Assembly (NCBI GenBank): GCA_018970895.1
Contig: JAGWVM010000020.1
Coordinates: 1-36,206 of the forward strand
Reading direction: 5' to 3'
DNA: 36,206 bases
Source of the DNA: Lysobacteraceae bacterium
Lineage (GTDB): Bacteria; Pseudomonadota; Gammaproteobacteria; Xanthomonadales; Rhodanobacteraceae
Of the stretch, positions 8,734 through 22,607 are shown one piece after another. Position 1 is the first letter of the stretch; the number at the start of each line of letters is the position of its first letter. The position numbers were made by a program, and so were the translations under genes. The notes below the pieces were generated by a model. The model worked only from the letters and a program-made list of their open reading frames with translations, searched no databases and was not told where the DNA came from.

Positions 8734-9205
8734 TACTTCGTCGCGTCGGCGATCGCGGCTGCCAGCACGTCGCCGGTGATCGGGCCGACGAAACGCTTGG
8801 CCACCGTGCCATCCGGCGCGATCAGGTAGCTGGTCGGCAGGCCGCGCGGCTCGTCGAAATCCTTCGGCGGGTTGTCCAGGCCGACCTGGGCGATCGGGTA
8901 GCTCACCGGATGCTTGGCGACGAAGGCCTTGATGTCCGCCAGCGGGCTGTCGTCGTAGGCCAGCCCGATCGCACGGACGTTGCCGTGGGTGCTCACGAAG
9001 TGGGAGAGGTCCGGCATCTCCTTGATGCACGGGACACACCAGGTCGCCCAGAAATTGACGATCACCCAATGTCCGCGCTGTGCGGCCAGGTCATACGGTT
9101 TGCCGTCGAGCGTGGTGACCTTGAGCGCGGGGACGGCGGGCATTGCCGCCTGCACCGGCGCGGCGAGGATGACGGCGAGCAGCAGGAGACAGCGGGCGAC
9201 GGACT

Positions 9206-9209
<4 letters not shown>
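8733..9209 (-). CDS. TlpA-like thioredoxin, exported
   Basis: A 158-aa protein with a signal peptide (about residues 1-22, ending PVQAA) and a TlpA/ResA-type thioredoxin fold. The redox motif is WATWCVPC (Cys58, Cys61) and the cis-proline loop is GLPTSYLI, followed by PDGTVAKRFVGP. It probably acts in the periplasm, reducing or maintaining thiols of exported or haem-related proteins; the partner is unknown. A strong GAAGGAG precedes the ATG. The start overlaps the stop of the upstream membrane protein (ATGA). Confidence 0.9.
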
Positions 9210-11555
<2,346 letters not shown>

Positions 11556-11564
11556 GCCGACCGC

Positions 11565-11595
11565 GCGCGGGCGCCACGCCCGCGCTCCGTATACT
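11565..11595 (+). promoter_or_regulatory. Hairpin and possible -10 before the acyl-CoA dehydrogenase gene
   Basis: An 8-bp inverted repeat (GCGCGGGC / GCCCGCGC, 11565-11585, 5-nt loop) follows the DUF2069 stop, then TATACT at 11590-11595 resembles a -10 box. No good -35 box lies at 16-18 bp and there is no T-tract after the hairpin, so both calls are weak. Confidence 0.3.
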
Positions 11596-11623
11596 CGGCA
11601 CGTTTCCCCGTGCGGAGCCGATC

Positions 11624-13264
11624 ATGGACTTCCTGCAGGATGGGCCGCAGCTGGCGCACCCGTTCCGCCACGACCGGACGCTGGCATCGCTGCTCGAGCG
11701 CTCGCTTCCAGGCGACCGGCGCGCCGCCCTGGACGCCGACCTTGACGCCCTGGGTGACTACGCGCTGGCCGCCTGGCAGCGGGCCTGCACGACCCCGCGC
11801 CGCCGGCCGGAACTGACCCGCTGGGACGCCTGGGGGCGCCGGGTCGATCGCATCGAACTGACGCGGGCGTGGCAGGACGGGGCCGCCATCGCGACCCGCC
11901 ATGCGCTGCTCGCTGCCGGCCACGACGAAGCGCCACATGCGCGGCTGGAGCAGTTCGCCCGGATCTACCTCTATCACGTGGCCAGCGAGTTCTATACCTG
12001 CCCGCTGGCGATGACCGACGGCGCGGCGACCGCGCTGAAGGCCTCCGGCCATCGCGCACTGATCGAACGCGCCCTGCCCCGTTTCCTCAGCCGCGACCCG
12101 GCCACCTTCTGGCTCAGCGGCCAGTGGATGACCGAAACCGCCGGCGGCTCGGACGTGGGCCGCACCGGTACCGTGGCGCGGCGTGACGCCGATGGCCAGT
12201 GGCGCCTGCATGGCCGGAAGTGGTTCAGCTCCGCCGTGGTCGGCGAGGCCGCTCTGGCGCTGGCCCGGCCCGAAGGTGCCGGCGAGGGCGCCGGAGCGCT
12301 GGCGCTGTTCTACGTGGAGACGATGGACGGCGCACGGCGCCGGCCCGAGCTGGTGATCGACCGCCTCAAGGACAAGCTCGGCACGCACGAGCTGCCCACC
12401 GCGGAGATCCATCTGGAAGGCCTGCCGGCCTGGCCGGTGGGCGAGCTGGCCCACGGCGTGCGCCAGGTCGCCCCGATGCTCAACGTCACGCGTACCTGGA
12501 ACGCGGTGTGCGCGGTCGCCAGCATGGCGCGCGCGATCGCGCTGGCGCGCGACTACGCCCGACGCCGCAGCGCCTTCGGCCGTCCGCTGATCGAACTCCC
12601 GCTGCACGCGCACACGCTGGCCGACCTGCAGGCCTCGTTCGAGGCGGCCTTTGCGCTCACCTTCGAAGTCGCCCACCTGCTCGGGCGGGTCGAGCACGGC
12701 GCCGCCGAGCCGCACGAGGCGGCCCTGCTGCGCCTGCTCACCCCGCTGGCCAAGCTGTGGACCGGCAAGCTGGCGGTGAAAACCTGCTCGGAGGCGCTCG
12801 AGTGCTTCGGCGGTGCCGGCTACATCGAGGACACGGGCCTGCCGCAGCTGCTGCGCGATGCGCAGGTCTACGCCATCTGGGAGGGCACCACCAACGTGCT
12901 GTCGCTGGACACGCTGCGCGGTATCGGCGAAGGACTCGGGGCGCTCCGCACGGCGGTCTCGCAGTGGCTCGCCACGGGCAACGATCCGGCCAGCGCCCGC
13001 GCCATCCGCACTGCGCTGGACGACGCCAGCGCCTTCCTCGATCGCCAGGGTGGCCACCGCGACAGCCTGGAAGCGGGCGCGCGCGGGCTGGCGTTCACCC
13101 TTGCCCGCTGCGCCGCGGCGGCGCTGCTGGCCCGTCATGCCGGATGGGCGACGGCCCGGGGCGACGATCGCCCGGCCGCCGCGCTGCGCCGCTTCGTCCA
13201 GCTGGGGCTGGACCGCCTGCGCTGGCCCGACGGTGGGGACACCGCGCGACTGCTGGCTGACTGA
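11624..13264 (+). CDS. AidB-like acyl-CoA dehydrogenase family protein
   Basis: A 546-aa flavoprotein of the acyl-CoA dehydrogenase superfamily, longer than the ~390-aa fatty-acid enzymes and close to AidB/ACAD11-type members. The FAD-binding stretch SGQWMTETAGGSDVGRTGT, then HGRKWFSS, LKDKLGTHELPTAEIHLEG, RRSAFGRPLIELPLHAHTLAD, ECFGGAGYIEDTGLP and YAIWEGTTNVLSLD follow in the expected order. AidB responds to alkylation stress in E. coli; whether this protein does is unknown, and a catabolic role is equally possible. It stands alone, with wrbA-DUF2069 upstream and the asparaginase-domain gene 74 bp downstream. Confidence 0.88.
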   Translation: MDFLQDGPQLAHPFRHDRTLASLLERSLPGDRRAALDADLDALGDYALAAWQRACTTPRRRPELTRWDAWGRRVDRIELTRAWQDGAAIATRHALLAAGHDEAPHARLEQFARIYLYHVASEFYTCPLAMTDGAATALKASGHRALIERALPRFLSRDPATFWLSGQWMTETAGGSDVGRTGTVARRDADGQWRLHGRKWFSSAVVGEAALALARPEGAGEGAGALALFYVETMDGARRRPELVIDRLKDKLGTHELPTAEIHLEGLPAWPVGELAHGVRQVAPMLNVTRTWNAVCAVASMARAIALARDYARRRSAFGRPLIELPLHAHTLADLQASFEAAFALTFEVAHLLGRVEHGAAEPHEAALLRLLTPLAKLWTGKLAVKTCSEALECFGGAGYIEDTGLPQLLRDAQVYAIWEGTTNVLSLDTLRGIGEGLGALRTAVSQWLATGNDPASARAIRTALDDASAFLDRQGGHRDSLEAGARGLAFTLARCAAAALLARHAGWATARGDDRPAAALRRFVQLGLDRLRWPDGGDTARLLAD

Positions 13265-13302
13265 AGCCGGTCCACGCGCTGGGGTTGTCGGCCGGTCGCA
13301 GC

Positions 13303-13308
13303 TAAAAT
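13303..13308 (+). promoter_or_regulatory. Possible -10 box of the asparaginase-domain gene
   Basis: TAAAAT lies 31 nt upstream of the start codon in an otherwise GC-rich spacer. No convincing -35 box lies at the right distance. Confidence 0.3.
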
Positions 13309-13338
13309 GGCCGCCTTTCCTCCTCCGGCGCAGCCAGC

Positions 13339-13824
13339 ATGCAGCATCTGTCCATCGTCACCACCGGCGGCACCATCGACAAGATCTACTTCGACGACAA
13401 GTCGGACTACAAGATTGGCGCGCCGCAGATCGGCGAGATCCTCGGCCAGCTCGGCGTGGCGTTCCAGTACGACGTGATCCCGATCCTGCGCAAGGACAGC
13501 CTGCACGTCACCGACGAGGACCGCGCGCTGATCCGCTCCACCATCGAGGCGCAGCCGCATCGCCACGTGCTGGTCACCCACGGCACCGACACGATGGTGG
13601 AAACCGCCAAGGTGCTGGCCGGTATCCCCGGCAAGGTGATCGTGCTCACCGGTGCGCTGAATCCGGCGCGCTTCCAGGGCTCGGACGCGGTGTTCAACAT
13701 CGGCTGCGCCGTGGCCGCGGTGCAGACCCTGCCGGAGGGCGTGTACATCGCCATGAACGGTCGCGTGTGGGATCCGGCCAGGGTGCGCAAGAACCGCGAG
13801 GCGAACCGCTTCGAGCAAGCCTGA
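13339..13824 (+). CDS. Short asparaginase-domain protein
   Basis: A 161-aa protein that corresponds only to the N-terminal catalytic domain of type I/II L-asparaginases (full enzymes are about 330 aa). The first threonine motif VTTGGTIDK (Thr12) and the second motif LVTHGTDTM (Thr83-Asp84) are both intact. The C-terminal domain, which helps form the active site across subunits, is absent, and a proper stop and terminator follow, so this is a compact family rather than a recent truncation. Whether it hydrolyses asparagine is uncertain. Confidence 0.85.
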   Translation: MQHLSIVTTGGTIDKIYFDDKSDYKIGAPQIGEILGQLGVAFQYDVIPILRKDSLHVTDEDRALIRSTIEAQPHRHVLVTHGTDTMVETAKVLAGIPGKVIVLTGALNPARFQGSDAVFNIGCAVAAVQTLPEGVYIAMNGRVWDPARVRKNREANRFEQA

Positions 13825-13850
13825 TCTGCCCAGCCCCGTCACCATCAAAG

Positions 13851-13878
13851 AAGGCCCGGCGCTCGCGCGCCGGGCCTT
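13851..13878. terminator. Bidirectional rho-independent terminator
   Basis: A 12-bp perfect stem (AAGGCCCGGCGC / GCGCCGGGCCTT) with a 4-nt loop lies between the converging asparaginase-domain gene and the PKD-protein gene. A-rich sequence on the left and T-containing sequence on the right allow function in both directions. Confidence 0.85.
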
Positions 13879-13917
13879 CGTGTTTCCGCTCGCCGCATCC
13901 GTGCGGCGGCGCGGGTC

Positions 13918-15792
13918 TTACTGCACCGTCAGGGTGATGTCATCCAGCACGAACGAGGTCTGCAGCGACACGTCCTCCTTGCCGGTGAACTTGATCACCA
14001 CCGTCTTGCCGATGTAGCTGGCCAGGTTGGCGGTATGCACGGTGTAACCACTGGCGGCGCTCAGGTTGGAGAACGTGGCCAGCGTGCCGAGCAAGGTGCC
14101 CGAGGTACTGAACACCTGCACCTTGAGCGTGTCGTACGCGGTCGAGGTGGTGGTCTCGGACGTGTCGACGTGCAGGTAGTACTTCAGCGTGGCCGAGGTC
14201 TTGCCACTGGGAATGCTGACCTTCTGGGCAACGGTATCGGTATGGCTGGAGCCGTAGCCGTCGAGCCACGCATCCCACGAGCCGGCATGCGGCGGCTCGG
14301 CGCTGGAGTTGTTGACTACGCCGCTGGTGGTGGTCCACGGCGAGGCCGAACCGGTCTCGAAGCCGGTGTTGCCCAGCAGCTGGCTGCTGCCGCCACCGCC
14401 GCCCGAGCTGCTCACCGACACCGACGCGGTCTTGGTGTTGGTCGCGCCGCCGTTGTCGGTCACCGTCAGCGAGACGCTGTAGGTACCGGCTGCGGCATAG
14501 GTGTGGCTCGGGTTGGTCGCCGTCGAGGTGCTGCCGTCGCCGAAGTTCCACGAGCGGGAGGCGATGGTGCCGTCGCTGTCGGTGGACGTGTCGGTGAAAC
14601 TCACCGTCAGGCCGCTGATGCTGTCGCTGAAGTTCGCCACCGGCGGGTTGTTGGTGGTCCCACCCGACACGATCGGATGCGACAGGTCGCACTCGTTGGT
14701 GTCGTTCGACCAGGTGGACTGCATCGGGAAGGTGCCGGTGCCCATGGTCACGTTGGCGGTGGCGCCCTGGCCGGAGGAGATCCACGCGCACTCGTCGCCG
14801 TTCTCCTGGCCGTTGTACGAGCTGCCGGTGTGGTTGGTCCAGCCACCGGCCGGGTTCTGGTCGGTGACGGTCTCGGCGTACTCGTGACCTTCGACGATCG
14901 AGAAGCCGTCGCGGTTGCCCGCTGCGCCATTGACCGAGCCGGTGCCGCAGCTCGAGCCCATGTCGTAGACGTACGGCATGTTGGTGAACGCCACGTCGCC
15001 CACCGGCGAGGAGACGTTCTGGTCGCCGTTCCAGTCGTGCCAGGCGCAGAACTGGCCACTGGACGTATTGAAGCCGTCCGGATGGGTGCCGGTCGGCGAC
15101 AGGATCACGTACTGCACGTAGCGGTTGGACGCTGCCGTGGTGTTGCCGAAGTGCTGGGCCGCCTTGATCGCTTCCTGCGCCAGCTGGGTACCGGTCGCCT
15201 GCGAGGGCGAGGACACCGAATTGTCGTACCAGATGCCGGCGAAAGCACCGCCGGTCGGATAGCCGATGTGCGGGGCGCCGGACGGGCAGGACGTTGCGCC
15301 ATTGGCCACGGTGGAGCCGTCGCAGTACTGGGTCATGGTGCCGGACCACAGCTCGCCGCCGGTACCCAGGCCCTTGAACAGGTTTTCCAGGTAGGGAACC
15401 GCACCCACCGGGTCGCCGGAGAGGGTCATGTTGCCGTTGGCATCGGTGCCGGCACTGCCCCACTGGCTGCCATACACCACGAGGTACACCTTCGGCGTGC
15501 CGCTGGTGACGCCGATACCGTCCACGCCGCCGCCGTAGCTCAGCGTCTCGGTGCCGGTGGCGGTGGTGGCGGTGGTCAACGCGTGGGCCACGGCGAACTG
15601 CCTCATCCGCGCGTGCGCCTCGCGGGTCGGCACCACGCCGTGACGGTACGCGTGGCCGTAGGCGGGCGAATACGGGTTGCCGGTCTGCGGACCGTTGCCA
15701 TTGGCAAACGCCAGTGTGCCGCTGCCGGCCAGTCCGAACAGCGCGCAGGCGATGGCCGTCTTGAGCAATCGGCTGTTGTGTTTATTAACCAT
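13918..15792 (-). CDS. Secreted PKD-domain protein, putative metalloprotease-like
   Basis: A 624-aa exported protein. Signal peptide about residues 1-30 (ends TLAFA). The main domain (about 80-375) contains IVEGHEYAETVTDQNPAGGW with H303-E304-x-x-E307, then GQENGDECAW at 328-337, a pairing like that of bacterial secreted proteins with a putative zinc H-E-x-x-E site. A PKD domain follows (about 384-460; SWNFGDGSTST, HTYAAAGTYSVSLTVTD), then a Gly/Ser linker and a C-terminal beta-rich jelly-roll domain (471-624; LLGNTGFETGS, FVLDDITLTV) of the type found at the ends of secreted proteases. GGGGAGTGAC just before the ATG at 15792 is a good ribosome-binding site. The frame is open upstream to 16146, but that part is leader. 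Protease activity is inference. Confidence 0.85.
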   Translation of the reverse strand: MVNKHNSRLLKTAIACALFGLAGSGTLAFANGNGPQTGNPYSPAYGHAYRHGVVPTREAHARMRQFAVAHALTTATTATGTETLSYGGGVDGIGVTSGTPKVYLVVYGSQWGSAGTDANGNMTLSGDPVGAVPYLENLFKGLGTGGELWSGTMTQYCDGSTVANGATSCPSGAPHIGYPTGGAFAGIWYDNSVSSPSQATGTQLAQEAIKAAQHFGNTTAASNRYVQYVILSPTGTHPDGFNTSSGQFCAWHDWNGDQNVSSPVGDVAFTNMPYVYDMGSSCGTGSVNGAAGNRDGFSIVEGHEYAETVTDQNPAGGWTNHTGSSYNGQENGDECAWISSGQGATANVTMGTGTFPMQSTWSNDTNECDLSHPIVSGGTTNNPPVANFSDSISGLTVSFTDTSTDSDGTIASRSWNFGDGSTSTATNPSHTYAAAGTYSVSLTVTDNGGATNTKTASVSVSSSGGGGGSSQLLGNTGFETGSASPWTTTSGVVNNSSAEPPHAGSWDAWLDGYGSSHTDTVAQKVSIPSGKTSATLKYYLHVDTSETTTSTAYDTLKVQVFSTSGTLLGTLATFSNLSAASGYTVHTANLASYIGKTVVIKFTGKEDVSLQTSFVLDDITLTVQ

Positions 15793-16024
15793 GTCACTCC
15801 CCAATGAATATTCAGGACAAACGATTCCGCTGCAGTCGGACGACTGCAGTGTCGACATGCCGCTGCTGGCGGCCATCCAGTAAACGGAATTGCCCAACGG
15901 ATTTCGCCCGTGCCCGGCCAATACACGTCCTGTAGAGCCCGGCGCGCCCGCTCCTTGAGTGCGCGCCGCCCCGCATCTGCCGTGGCGAAACCGTCCACCA
16001 TCCCCCGCGATGGCGAACGCGGCG
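15793..16024 (-). other. Long untranslated leader of the PKD-protein gene
   Basis: About 226 nt separate the predicted transcription start (near 16018) from the ATG. The leader holds the inverted repeat at 15830-15849 and a nonamer ACAGGACGT (minus strand, 15933 to 15925) that recurs at exactly the same distance from the -10 box in the M4 protease leader. I see no riboswitch class that I recognise. Confidence 0.45.
15830..15849. promoter_or_regulatory. Inverted repeat in the PKD-protein leader
   Basis: Perfect 9-bp arms CTGCAGTCG / CGACTGCAG separated by only GA, centred about 47 nt upstream of the start codon. The 2-nt spacer is tight for an RNA loop, so a protein-binding operator is as likely as a hairpin that affects translation. 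Confidence 0.5.
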
Positions 16025-16053
16025 ACATTAGGTTTGGAATGGCATAGCGGCAA
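16025..16053 (-). promoter_or_regulatory. Predicted promoter of the PKD-protein gene
   Basis: On the minus strand TTGCCG (-35, 16053 to 16048) is followed after exactly 17 bp by TAATGT (-10, 16030 to 16025). The match to the sigma-70 consensus is moderate, but the same layout is found upstream of the M4 protease gene in exact register with an adjoining operator, which raises confidence. Confidence 0.55.
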
Positions 16054-16068
16054 TGGGAATTTTTCCCA
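16054..16068. promoter_or_regulatory. Operator-like palindrome abutting the -35 box
   Basis: TGGGAA / TTCCCA with a 3-nt centre, centred at 16061. It ends at the base before the -35 TTG. The centre is 31 bp upstream of the first base of the -10 box, identical to the palindrome before the M4 protease promoter (centre 18841). A second inverted repeat (TGAAGT / ACTTCA, 16071-16087) lies directly upstream. Confidence 0.55.
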
Positions 16069-16087
16069 TATGAAGTGAATTACTTCA

Positions 16088-16313
16088 CGAAAAAATCGCA
16101 CATAATTACGAAATGCAGGCCGGACAGGCACTTGCAAAATCGTCAATTCACAAATGACGCAATATCGTGCGGATTACATCGACAAAATGATCCTGCCGCC
16201 CCCGGTACCGATCGCCGTACAGCCGTGGAAGGGCTGCGCCATCCGGATCCTCGACGCCACGCGACACGGTCGCCACGGCTGCGGTACACCCACGTGTCAA
16301 CGCGGCCGAAAAA
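16088..16313. other. Intergenic segment, no gene found
   Basis: This stretch between the operator region and the M4 terminator is less GC-rich than its surroundings in 16088-16190 (AAAATCG, ATAATTACG, TTGCAAAATCG). I find no supported gene, tRNA or clear repeat. It may hold further upstream regulatory sites of the PKD-protein gene. Confidence 0.5.
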
Positions 16314-16349
16314 CCGAAAGGCCCGGTCATCCCTGACCGGGCCTTTCGG
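16314..16349 (-). terminator. Rho-independent terminator of the M4 protease gene
   Basis: A 16-bp perfect stem (CCGAAAGGCCCGGTCA / TGACCGGGCCTTTCGG) with a TCCC loop, followed on the minus strand by TTTTT. Very strong. Confidence 0.92.
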
Positions 16350-16357
16350 TGACCTCA

Positions 16358-16381
16358 CCGGCGGAGCCTCCGCTCCGCCGG
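16358..16381 (-). other. Second hairpin between the M4 stop codon and the terminator
   Basis: A 10-bp perfect stem CCGGCGGAGC / GCTCCGCCGG with a 4-nt loop, 11 nt after the stop codon. No T-tract follows; it probably protects the 3' end or helps the terminator just downstream. Confidence 0.6.
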
Positions 16382-16392
16382 ATGCTGCCGGA

Positions 16393-18804
<2,412 letters not shown>

Positions 18805-18833
18805 ACGATAGGTGGCAAGAAATTGCGAAACAA
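18805..18833 (-). promoter_or_regulatory. Predicted promoter of the M4 protease gene
   Basis: On the minus strand TTGTTT (-35, 18833 to 18828), exactly 17 bp, then TATCGT (-10, 18810 to 18805). The bases around it, ATTCCC-N-TTG at the upstream end and CCTA-N2-GTCG at the downstream end, are identical to the PKD-protein promoter at the same spacing. Confidence 0.6.
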
Positions 18834-18835
18834 GG

Positions 18836-18846
18836 GGAATAATTCC
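18836..18846. promoter_or_regulatory. Operator-like palindrome upstream of the M4 promoter
   Basis: GGAAT / ATTCC with a one-base centre at 18841, 2 bp from the -35 box. Shared core with the site at 16054-16068 is GGAA-N3-TTCC. Its position next to the -35 box suits either an activator or a repressor. Confidence 0.55.
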
Positions 18847-18968
18847 TAGGGGGTGTGACGCCTTCCACACGTGCAGTCGGGCTGCGACACCCCCATCCCC
18901 GGCGCCTGCGCGATGCCCTGCCGGGCACCCGCAGACAGGCGCGACCGGCCCCGGCCGGCAGTGGAACG
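18847..18968. other. Spacer between sufT and the M4 protease control region
   Basis: No gene. Minus-strand hairpin potential after the sufT stop (CCGGCC / GGCCGG at 18945-18958, and GCGCCTG / CAGGCGC at 18902-18942) could end sufT transcription, but there is no T-tract. Confidence 0.35.
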
Positions 18969-19526
18969 TCAGAGCATCCCGGTCTCGAGCTTGGCGAGCT
19001 CGGACATCATCGAATGGTTCCACGGCGGATCGAACACCAGGTCGACATCTGCCTCGGCGACGGTCGGGATCAGCTCCAGCTTGGTGCGCACGTCGTCGAC
19101 GAGGATGTCACCCATGCCGCAACCGGGGGCGGTCAGGGTCATCTTGACGTACACCCTGCGCTGGCCGCCGGCCGCGGCCTCGAGGCTGACGTCGTAGACC
19201 AGACCCAGCTCCACCACGTTGACCGGAATCTCCGGGTCGAACACCGTGCGCAGCTGTTCCCACACCAGCTTCTCCACCTCCTCGTCGCCGGCACCTTCGG
19301 CCAGCTCGATCGGCGGGGGTGGCTGCTTGCCGAGCGCGTCGGCATCGCTGCCGGCAATGCGGAACAGATTGCCTTCCACGTACACGGTAAAGCTGCCGCC
19401 CAGCGCCTGGGTGATGTAACCCACCTGGCCCGCCGGGAGTACCACGGTCTCGCCCTGCGGCACCATCACCGCGGCACAGTCCCGCTCGAGGGTGAAAGGT
19501 TCGCTGCTCAGGCTGAAACCGCTCAT
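18969..19526 (-). CDS. sufT: Fe-S cluster assembly protein SufT
   Basis: A 185-aa protein of the MIP18/DUF59 group, which supports maturation of iron-sulfur proteins. The first part (ERDCAAVMVPQGETVVLPAG) is the short N-terminal domain of the long SufT form; the C-terminal DUF59 domain has FDPEIPVNVVELGLVYDV (about 96-113) and the conserved cysteine in LTAPGCGMGD (Cys136). It stands outside a suf operon here. CATAAT on the minus strand (19581-19586) is a possible -10 box 55 nt upstream of the start, without a clear -35. Confidence 0.9.
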   Translation of the reverse strand: MSGFSLSSEPFTLERDCAAVMVPQGETVVLPAGQVGYITQALGGSFTVYVEGNLFRIAGSDADALGKQPPPPIELAEGAGDEEVEKLVWEQLRTVFDPEIPVNVVELGLVYDVSLEAAAGGQRRVYVKMTLTAPGCGMGDILVDDVRTKLELIPTVAEADVDLVFDPPWNHSMMSELAKLETGML

Positions 19527-19718
19527 GTCTTTCCCGTGTCGGAGGTGCGTGCGCCGTTCGGCGCAGATCTGGAGACGCCTATTATGACGCCCTGCAGCAG
19601 GTCAGGTCTCGCATGTGCCGAATCAAGCCCCGCCGAAGCGGCCGCAGCCAGCGGTTATGATCGGCGCTTTGCACGGAAACCCGGCAACGATGCGACGATC
19701 CCGGAGGCACCCCGTTCC

Positions 19719-20133
19719 ATGAGCCGGCTGCGCGAGATCCTCTCCCTGGCGATGTCGCTGGCCAGCGCGTCCATGCTCGGCCTGGCCGCGGGCGCGCTGT
19801 GGATGCTGCCGGTGGCCTATCTGCAGCGGGACATGGCGTGGCTGGCGCTGCCGCTGGGCGCCGCGCTCGGCTGGAGCGTGGCGCGCTGGGTGAGCCCGCG
19901 GCGGCGCAGCGCGCCGTGGCTGGCGGCCGCGGCCACGCTGCTGGCCGCCGGCTACGTGTGCGTGCTGATCACCGGCGTGAAGCTGGCCGGATCGATGAGC
20001 CTGAGCCTGAGCGAAACACTGCACACGGCCGGCCCCTCGATGCTGTGGGCGCTGGCCACCCTGGGCGCCGGTGCCGCGCAGTGGGCCTGGTTCGCCGCCG
20101 GTGCCGTGGTGGCGGCGCTGGTCGCGCGCCGGC

Positions 20134-20153
<20 letters not shown>
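19719..20153 (+). CDS. Small membrane protein of unknown function
   Basis: A 144-aa protein with four hydrophobic segments: ILSLAMSLASASMLGLAAGALWML, WLALPLGAALGWSVARWV, WLAAAATLLAAGYVCVLITGV, and the C-terminal LWALATLGAGAAQWAWFAAGAVVAALVA. A GGAGG lies 11 nt before the ATG, a little far. TATGAT at 19656-19661 may be its -10 box. Its last 20 bp overlap the 3' end of the convergent pntB. I do not recognise a family. Confidence 0.7.
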
Positions 20154-21566
<1,413 letters not shown>

Positions 21567-21567
<1 letters not shown>

Positions 21568-21875
21568 CAGTGGCCTCCCGGCTTGCCGCCGCCCGGCTTG
21601 CTGGACTTGAACATTTCCAGCATGCGCTCGGTCACCACGTAGCCGCCGGCGGCGTTGCCGGCGCCCAGCAGGACCCCGATGAAACCGATCGCGATGCCCA
21701 GGGTGGATTCGGCGTGGCCCAGTGCGATCATCGCGCCGACCAGCACGATGCCGTGGACGAAGTTGGAGCCTGACATCAGCGGCGTGTGCAGGATCACCGG
21801 CACCCGGGCGATGATCTCGTACCCGGTGAACGCGGCCAGCATGAAGATGTACAGCGCCAGGAAACCGTCGATCAT
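21567..21875 (-). CDS. pntA2: NAD(P) transhydrogenase alpha part 2 (membrane part)
   Basis: A 102-aa protein with three membrane helices (FLALYIFMLAAFTGYEII, NFVHGIVLVGAMIALG, LGIAIGFIGVLLGAGNAAGGYVVTERML). It corresponds to the C-terminal membrane part of PntA in the split form of the enzyme. The sequence VPVILHTPLMSGSN is typical. A strong GGGGAGGGG precedes the ATG. It is coupled to pntB but separated from pntA1 by a plus-strand operon of three genes. Confidence 0.95.
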
Positions 21876-21953
21876 GACCCCTCCCCGCCAGCTCGGCATG
21901 TTCGGGGCATCATACGGGCGCCCGTCAACGCGTGCGAGCCTGCCGCGTTGAGC

Positions 21954-22607
21954 ATGGCCACCGAACCGATGGAGCCGGACGATGCGTCGCCGGAACCCGT
22001 GGACGTCGACCCCATGAACAGCCTTGCCCCGCCCCTGATCGACGACCTGCTGGCCGACGGCGCCGATGTGCGCGCCGTGCCCACCTCGCTCGATGCCTTC
22101 CTGGCCGACGTCGAGCGCCGCGCCTTCCGCATGGCCGAGCTGCACCTGGGCCACCGCGAGGACGCCTTCGACGCGGTGCAGGACGCCATGCTGCGGCTGG
22201 TCCGGCACTACCGGGACAAGCCGGCCGGCGAGTGGGCTCCGCTGTTCTGGGGCATCCTGCGCCGGCGCATCGTCGACCTGCAGCGCCGGCGCAAGGTGCG
22301 CTCGATCGTGGTCGGCTGGCTGGGCGGCGGCCGCGACGGCGACGGCGAGGAGTTGCCGGTCTGGGAACCGGCCGACGCCGGACCGGGTCCGCTGGACCGG
22401 CTGCAGGATGCGCAGTCGTACCGCGACCTGGCGGGCGCGGTGCGCAAGCTGCCGCAGCGCCAGCGCGAGGCGTTCATGCTGCGGGTACTGGAAGGACTGG
22501 ACGTCGCCGAGACCGCCCGCGCCATGGGCTGCTCGGAAGGCAGCGTGAAAACCCATCTGTCGCGCGCCATGCACCACCTGCGCGACCATCTGGAGGACTG
22601 GCGATGA
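21954..22607 (+). CDS. ECF-type RNA polymerase sigma factor
   Basis: A 217-aa sigma-70 family protein with only regions 2 and 4. Region 2: FLADVERRAFRMAELHLGHR, EDAFDAVQDAMLRLVRHY, WAPLFWGILRRRIVDLQRRR. Region 4: LPQRQREAFMLRVLEGLDVA, ETARAMGCSEGSVKTHLSRA. An acidic linker (about 130-150) joins them. I took the ATG at 21954; ATGs at 21969 and 22014 are possible and none has a strong ribosome-binding site. It is followed with a 4-nt overlap by a small single-helix membrane protein that is the likely anti-sigma factor. The operon lies between pntA1 and pntA2 on the opposite strand, so its promoter is divergent from that of pntA2 (78-bp spacer). Confidence 0.9.
   Translation: MATEPMEPDDASPEPVDVDPMNSLAPPLIDDLLADGADVRAVPTSLDAFLADVERRAFRMAELHLGHREDAFDAVQDAMLRLVRHYRDKPAGEWAPLFWGILRRRIVDLQRRRKVRSIVVGWLGGGRDGDGEELPVWEPADAGPGPLDRLQDAQSYRDLAGAVRKLPQRQREAFMLRVLEGLDVAETARAMGCSEGSVKTHLSRAMHHLRDHLEDWR

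Noticed and set aside
13339..13824. Asparaginase pseudogene
   Set aside because: Both active-site motifs are intact, the stop is followed by a terminator, and no C-terminal-domain remnant lies downstream.
15793..16146. N-terminal extension of the PKD protein to 16146
   Set aside because: The frame is open, but a good signal peptide and ribosome-binding site fit the ATG at 15792, and the extension would run through the operator and promoter.
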